Shown here one piece after another: positions 6,738 through 9,987 of a stretch of DNA of 9,987 bases. Both the position numbers and the translations under genes were made by a program. Under the pieces are notes generated by a model, which was not told the origin of the DNA, searched no databases, and saw only the letters and a list, made by a program, of their open reading frames with translations. The DNA lies in the NCBI GenBank assembly GCA_023436825.1, contig JAEZHS010000271.1, forward strand, positions 1 through 9,987. Reading direction: 5' to 3'. The stretch's first letter is position 1. Each line of letters starts with the position of its first letter. Source of the DNA: Pseudomonadota bacterium. Its GTDB lineage: Bacteria > Pseudomonadota > Alphaproteobacteria > Reyranellales > Reyranellaceae.

Positions 6738-8744
6738 TCAGAACCGCGCGGACAACCGTCCGCTGAAAACGTGAACCGGGCCCCGCTGTGCGTTGTAGGC
6801 GGGATTGCCGAGGAACTGATAGTCGGCTGTGGCGACCACGCCCTTGGCAAGTTGGAGGGCGTAATAGGTCTCGAAGACGTTCTCCGATGCATAGTTGGTG
6901 AGCTGGCCGTCACCCACGAGCACGCCGAGGCCGCCGGCGGCGAGATAGCTGCTGTGGGCGCCGGAGATCTGGTTGATCGATCCGGCGATGCCGATGCGGT
7001 CGTCCGGCCGGCCCCACGCCGTGCCCTTGATCGACAGGCCGAGCGACATGCTGGTGTCGATGTCGGTGAAGGCGCTGATCTCGCTGCGGCCGTCGTTCCA
7101 GCTGAAGCGGCCGAACAGGCCGATGTCGTCGGTGAGCTGCTGTTGAAGATTGAGATAGAAGCCGTACTTGGTGCGGGTCTGGCGGGTCGAGGCGATGGTG
7201 TCGTTGGCGTTGAGCCCGGGATTGATGGCGGCGAGCAGGACGGCCTGCTCGTACGAGCCGGCATAGGTGCTGGTGAGCCAGCTGCCGAAGCGCAGCACGC
7301 CCGGCCGGTCGTAGGGCCTGAAGCGCAATTCGAGTTCGCCGACATAGCCGCCACGCGTGAACAGGTTGAGGTCGAAAGTGTTGGCGTTGGGCTGGTTGCC
7401 GACCAGGAAGTAGCCGGCGCGCGCCGCCCAGCGCGGCTGGTTGAGTTCGGCGACCAAGCCCCAGGTGAGGCCGAGCCGGTCGGCCGGGTAGTCGAAGGCG
7501 CCGGACGCCCAGATCGACCAGTTGAGGAAATCGAGCCGGGGATCCTCGGCATAGTCGTTACCGTCGAACAGGTCGTGCACCGAGAACTTGCCGAACTGGA
7601 GCGTGACGCGCGAGAGGTCCCTGGTGCCGGAGAGTTGGCCGTACTCGCCCTCTACCGTCTCGGTCTCGCCGCCGAGCCCGATCTCCTGGCGCAGGAACAG
7701 GCGTGAGGTGTTGTAGCGCGGATAGGGGAAGTTCGACTTCTGCGCCTCGCCGTTGGGAAAGCCCGCGGCGCCCGTGGTGTTGGCGACGCCGAAGCCCTGC
7801 AGCAATTCCGGATTGTAGTAGAATTCGCCACCCCGCCACAGGCGCACGCCGAGGAAGGCCGACACGGTCCAGGTCTCGCGGCTCTGCCCCAGCATCGGCA
7901 GGCTGTTGGGGCCGTCATAGGAGGCGCTGAACGGCGGATAGCCCTGGAAGATGAAAGTGGTCTGGCCGTGCAGCTCCCAGGTGCCGGGCCCGCGATCGTC
8001 GCGTTCGCTGTCGGCCTTGTCGTCGGTGGCGCCGAACCTGTAGTTCAGCCCGACACGGAAGCGATGCAGATCGTACTGCGAATCGTAGCGCGCCGGCGCC
8101 GAGCCGAAGGTGAAGCCGGTGAGGCCGAGGTTGGTGTACAGATACTCGGCGCGCGCCGACCACCGCGAATCGAGCCGGCGATCGACGCCGCCGCCCAGCA
8201 CCCAGCCCAGCCGGACGTTGCTCGACTGCGCATCCTCGTTGCCGGTCGTGAGGTCGGTGTGCGAGACGCGCGTGCTCGCCCAGGCGATGCCGCCGGTCGC
8301 GAAAGGCGTCCACGCACCGATGTCGTAACCCAGGCGTCCACGCAGGCTGGCGAGATATTCGAGCTGCTCGTTGGCCGTGCCCGTGCCGGTGGCGCGATAG
8401 GACAGGACCTGGGCGAGGTCTGCGGCGCTCGGGAACGACATGTCGAGCTCGACGCCCAGCATCAGCCGTGACGCAAAATGATGCTCGTAGCCGGCCTGCA
8501 CGCCGCCGATGAAGGCGCCGTAAGGGCTCGTGCCGCCCGACGAGGCGATGCCTGTCGGATCGGCCAAGGTGGCGTTGGCGTTGCCGAACATGTAGCCCAC
8601 GTGCCCGCCGAAATAGAATTCCGAGCGGCCTGCCGATTGCGACGAGGCTGGCTGCGGCACGAACAGGCCGACAGCCGCGACGGTCGCACAAGCAGTGCAG
8701 CACCAACGGTATCCGCGCATGCCGACGGCTTCGCGTGCGTTCAT
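6738..8744 (-). CDS. Fusion porin: N-terminal Omp25-like barrel plus OprB carbohydrate-selective porin
   Basis: This 668-residue outer-membrane protein has two recognisable barrel regions. Residues 1-35 are a signal peptide (cleavage after ASS). Residues 42-238 form an Omp25/OmpA-like small barrel starting FYFGGHVGYMFG and closing with HRFRVGLNYRFG. A charged linker at 239-254 (DDKADSERDDRGPG) leads to an OprB domain at 255-668. OprB hallmarks are NPELLQGFGV (311-320), GAAGFPNGEA (325-334), a RQEIGLGGE stretch at 352-360, GKFSVHDLFD (385-394) and DYPADRLGLTWG (418-429). The C-terminal residue is F668, as BAM substrates require. OprB porins facilitate sugar diffusion across the outer membrane. 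ATG 8744 is chosen because GGAGAG precedes it closely and a signal peptide follows. The open frame reaches 9035, but that extension is arginine-rich and hides the signal sequence. Either domain alone would match a normal family length, so the fusion is the unusual part. Confidence 0.9.
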   Translation of the reverse strand: MNAREAVGMRGYRWCCTACATVAAVGLFVPQPASSQSAGRSEFYFGGHVGYMFGNANATLADPTGIASSGGTSPYGAFIGGVQAGYEHHFASRLMLGVELDMSFPSAADLAQVLSYRATGTGTANEQLEYLASLRGRLGYDIGAWTPFATGGIAWASTRVSHTDLTTGNEDAQSSNVRLGWVLGGGVDRRLDSRWSARAEYLYTNLGLTGFTFGSAPARYDSQYDLHRFRVGLNYRFGATDDKADSERDDRGPGTWELHGQTTFIFQGYPPFSASYDGPNSLPMLGQSRETWTVSAFLGVRLWRGGEFYYNPELLQGFGVANTTGAAGFPNGEAQKSNFPYPRYNTSRLFLRQEIGLGGETETVEGEYGQLSGTRDLSRVTLQFGKFSVHDLFDGNDYAEDPRLDFLNWSIWASGAFDYPADRLGLTWGLVAELNQPRWAARAGYFLVGNQPNANTFDLNLFTRGGYVGELELRFRPYDRPGVLRFGSWLTSTYAGSYEQAVLLAAINPGLNANDTIASTRQTRTKYGFYLNLQQQLTDDIGLFGRFSWNDGRSEISAFTDIDTSMSLGLSIKGTAWGRPDDRIGIAGSINQISGAHSSYLAAGGLGVLVGDGQLTNYASENVFETYYALQLAKGVVATADYQFLGNPAYNAQRGPVHVFSGRLSARF

Positions 8745-9062
8745 GTGTCTCTCCGTACGCTCGAATTGGGACAAACTCGTCACAGCCAAGTGCCGAATCG
8801 CAGTCGATACGCCGTCTTCAGCAGATGCAAAAGCGTGCAGTGGGCTGGCACGATAGCCGCCAACCACGGAAAAAAGCTCCACGGCAGTGCTCCCGAACCA
8901 GACGCTTCGCCGCCTCCGTGTCCGTAGCCTATCGGTCGAGCCGTTGATGCGAAGCCAATGCGGTGGCCATGTCGGCATGGCCGACGGGTGCCGCCTCCAG
9001 CCCGAGCACGGCGGCGGGACCGCCAACAGGGGCAAGCCGGCGCCGAAGCTGCGACAACAGGC
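8745..9062. other. Intergenic region upstream of the fusion porin, no gene supported
   Basis: This region separates the porin start from the stop of the small minus-strand gene. Open frames exist on both strands but read as arginine- and proline-rich shadows. It must hold the porin's promoter unless the porin is transcribed with the small gene; I see no convincing -35/-10 pair. At 8965-8985 two alternative hairpins overlap: GGCCATG/CATGGCC with loop TCGG, and GTCGGC/GCCGAC with loop ATG. They lie about 80 bp past the small gene's stop and could end its transcript, but no T-run follows. Confidence 0.5.
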
Positions 9063-9290
9063 TCAGCACGACCGGAACTCCCCCGTAACGAGCGTGAGAG
9101 CCGGCCGTTGGCGAGGCGGCGCGGGAATACGGACCCACACGCAGGCCAGCCGCCCGTCGGCCATCCGCCGCCATCGGCAGGCAAGATGGAAACGAGACGT
9201 TGCCGACATCGAACGGTCCGGCACCGCACGGTCGACGGGAACGATGGCGCTCGACGGAGCAGCCGAGCGGATCAGGCGGATTGCATTCAT
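9063..9290 (-). CDS. Small protein of unknown function with paired CxW motif
   Basis: This is a 75-residue product that I cannot name. The ATG at 9290 is preceded at 5 nt by AAGGAGG (9296-9302), a perfect Shine-Dalgarno sequence and the best in the window, which argues strongly that it is translated. The sequence contains two CxW units 12 residues apart: C38-x-W40 and C50-x-W52, within LACRWRRMADGRLACVW. Short alphaproteobacterial proteins with a W-x(n)-DGRLxCxW pattern are familiar to me as hypotheticals, but I know no function. It has no signal peptide or membrane helix and is rich in Arg and Pro. The two cysteines could bind metal or form a disulfide. It is transcribed away from the CsoR/RcnR-like gene, sharing a 277-bp divergent intergenic region. 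Overlapping open frames on both strands are less convincing because they lack a ribosome binding site. Confidence 0.55.
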   Translation of the reverse strand: MNAIRLIRSAAPSSAIVPVDRAVPDRSMSATSRFHLACRWRRMADGRLACVWVRIPAPPRQRPALTLVTGEFRSC

Positions 9291-9295
9291 CCGCG

Positions 9296-9302
9296 CCTCC
9301 TT
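9296..9302 (-). promoter_or_regulatory. Perfect Shine-Dalgarno sequence of the small CxW protein gene
   Basis: On the minus strand the sequence reads AAGGAGG, five nt before the ATG at 9290. It decides both the reality and the start of this small gene. Confidence 0.65.
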
Positions 9303-9311
9303 CAGGTCAGA

Positions 9312-9324
9312 TCGGTGGCACCGA
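9312..9324. promoter_or_regulatory. 13-bp perfect dyad in the leader of the small CxW gene
   Basis: TCGGTGGCACCGA is a perfect palindrome around a single central base, lying 10 nt upstream of the Shine-Dalgarno sequence. It could be a repressor site or a small RNA hairpin. No known regulator is assigned. Confidence 0.3.
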
Positions 9325-9414
9325 CTCCTGAAGGGACGCGGATCAGAGGAGGCTCAGGACGAGCGCACCCTCATGAACCGGCGACCGCCCAGGCGGCGGC
9401 GACGACGTCGGTCG

Positions 9415-9431
9415 CAGTCGATGGTCGACTG
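9415..9431. promoter_or_regulatory. 17-bp perfect dyad in the divergent intergenic region
   Basis: CAGTCGATGGTCGACTG consists of 7-bp perfect arms around TGG. It lies between the small CxW gene and the CsoR/RcnR-like gene, about 140 bp upstream of the latter. Its length and symmetry suit a dimeric regulator, but the site matches no operator I can name. Confidence 0.35.
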
Positions 9432-9509
9432 TGTTCCTCGGTCGGTTCTTTGCTAGATCGCGGGTTCATCGGGACCTTATGCTGTTGTCCCTGCGCCCTG
9501 CCGCATGCA

Positions 9510-9539
9510 TCGACAGCAAACGCAGACGCGGCCTATATA
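9510..9539 (+). promoter_or_regulatory. Probable promoter of the CsoR/RcnR-like repressor gene
   Basis: TCGACA (9510-9515, 5 of 6 to TTGACA) and TATATA (9534-9539, 4 of 6 to TATAAT) are separated by 18 nt. The putative -10 box directly abuts the C6 tract of the operator, as expected for autorepression. Confidence 0.45.
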
Positions 9540-9556
9540 CCCCCCTCCAGGATAGG
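9532..9556. promoter_or_regulatory. Probable CsoR/RcnR/FrmR-type operator (TATA-C6 core within CCTAT/ATAGG arms)
   Basis: The core ATATACCCCCCT (9535-9546) resembles the AT-flanked run of six G/C that RcnR and FrmR recognise in their own promoters. Around it lie perfect inverted arms CCTAT (9532-9536) and ATAGG (9552-9556). It overlaps the predicted -10 box and ends 11 nt before the repressor's ATG, an autoregulatory position. Confidence 0.6.
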
Positions 9557-9567
9557 ATCAAGTACGA

Positions 9568-9858
9568 ATGTCGACGAAGGTTCATGAGAGGGAAAAAGAA
9601 AAGCGAAAGCTACTGATGCGCGTGCGGCGCATCCGCGGACAACTCGATGCCGTGGAACGGCGGATTCAGGAGGACGCGGCGTGCTCGGCCGTTCTGCAGC
9701 AGGCGGCCGCCTGCCGCGGTGCGCTCGACGGCTTCATCGCCGAGGTGATCGAGGACCATATCCTCGAGAATTTCGTCGATCCGTCGGCCCGCCGGGGCGA
9801 TGCGCGGGCCCAGGCGGCCGAGGAGCTGGTTGAAATCGTCCATTCGTATTTCAAGTGA
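9568..9858 (+). CDS. CsoR/RcnR/FrmR-family metal- or formaldehyde-responsive repressor (DUF156)
   Basis: This 96-residue all-helical cytoplasmic repressor belongs to the DUF156 family. The core RVRRIRGQLDAVER is almost identical to FrmR (RVRRIRGQIDALER). AACSAVLQQAAACRGA and FIAEVIEDHI match the rest of the fold, and the C-terminus VEIVHSYFK matches the FrmR end. The sensing cysteine is C39 (aligned to C35 of FrmR and RcnR) and the partner histidine is H64 (aligned to H60). RcnR's H64 position is N68 here. H6 falls near the N-terminal ligand position (Pro2 in FrmR, His3 in RcnR). FrmR-like formaldehyde sensing or Ni/Co/Cu sensing are therefore all possible, and I lean to FrmR-like. ATG 9568 follows a modest GGA at 9555-9557. 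A C6-tract operator overlaps its promoter. Its effector gene (efflux pump or formaldehyde dehydrogenase) is not in the window; only 50 bp separate it from a palindromic repeat. Confidence 0.92.
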   Translation: MSTKVHEREKEKRKLLMRVRRIRGQLDAVERRIQEDAACSAVLQQAAACRGALDGFIAEVIEDHILENFVDPSARRGDARAQAAEELVEIVHSYFK

Positions 9859-9908
9859 CCGATCGGGCTCGCCCACGGGTCGACGCCGCCTCTGTCACCC
9901 GGCGCGGG

Positions 9909-9987
9909 GGTTACCCCGCGCTAACCGAAGCGAGGGGCCTTTAGGGCCGCAGAAAAGGTCCCTCGCTACGGTTAGCGCGGAGTAACC
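9909..9987. repeat. 79-bp near-perfect palindromic element at the window edge
   Basis: Arms at 9909-9936 and 9960-9987 are 28 bp each and match at 26 positions as inverted repeats. Both begin GGTTAC on their outer ends, followed by CCGCGCTAACCG and AGCGAGGG blocks. The pairing continues inward with CCTTT (9938-9942) against AAAGG (9954-9958), leaving an 11-nt loop. Transcribed, this would form a very stable stem. It could be a palindromic repeat unit or a terminator of the repressor gene, although no T-run is visible before the window ends. It may extend beyond the window. Confidence 0.85.

Noticed and set aside
6771..7706. Plus-strand open frame opposite the OprB domain
   Set aside because: It has low-complexity Ala/Gly/Val/Glu shadow composition, while the porin on the minus strand has family motifs throughout.
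8745..9035. N-terminal extension of the fusion porin to 9035
   Set aside because: It would bury the signal peptide behind 97 Arg-rich residues. ATG 8744 has a GGAGAG site directly upstream.
8887..9587. Plus-strand open frames across the 8.9-9.6 kb region
   Set aside because: They are Arg/Pro-rich and lack ribosome binding sites. They overlap a minus-strand frame with a perfect one, and partly cover the repressor's promoter.

Overview
The window looks like chromosomal DNA from a high-GC alphaproteobacterium. It carries an HWE-family sensor kinase with a stand-alone FATGUY-like receiver, a Cache-linked class III cyclase, an Omp25-like barrel and GC-rich palindromic intergenic repeats. A Rhizobiales- or Reyranella-like organism fits, but the genus cannot be fixed from this sequence alone. 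There are no tRNA or rRNA genes, CRISPR arrays, transposases or phage genes. The window is mostly ordinary chromosome with several odd details.

Left block, plus strand (123-3355): an aquaporin Z gene overlaps by ATGA a small exported protein of unknown function. After 33 nt comes a membrane-anchored class III adenylate cyclase with a periplasmic dCache sensor. These three genes probably form an operon. A 124-bp multi-hairpin palindromic repeat (3381-3504) then separates the cyclase from a two-gene signalling unit: a single-domain response regulator (TTG start, 3532-3900) overlapping an HWE histidine kinase (3891-5939). The kinase has its own periplasmic sensor, HAMP-like linker and PAS domain. 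Both membrane sensors would read periplasmic signals, one producing cAMP and the other a phosphorelay. The receiver has no output domain.

Middle block, minus strand (5933-8744): two outer-membrane beta-barrel genes run towards the kinase. The proximal one overlaps the kinase stop codon by 7 bp and seems to have lost its signal peptide through a one-base frameshift in a C-run. The distal one encodes an unusual fusion of an Omp25-like small barrel with an OprB-type carbohydrate porin.

Right block (8745-9987): a 75-residue minus-strand small protein gene has a perfect AAGGAGG ribosome binding site and a paired CxW motif. A divergent intergenic region with two perfect dyads follows. Next comes a plus-strand CsoR/RcnR/FrmR-family repressor with a likely autoregulatory TATA-C6 operator over its promoter. 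The window ends in a 79-bp near-perfect palindrome, so the repressor's target gene is not visible.
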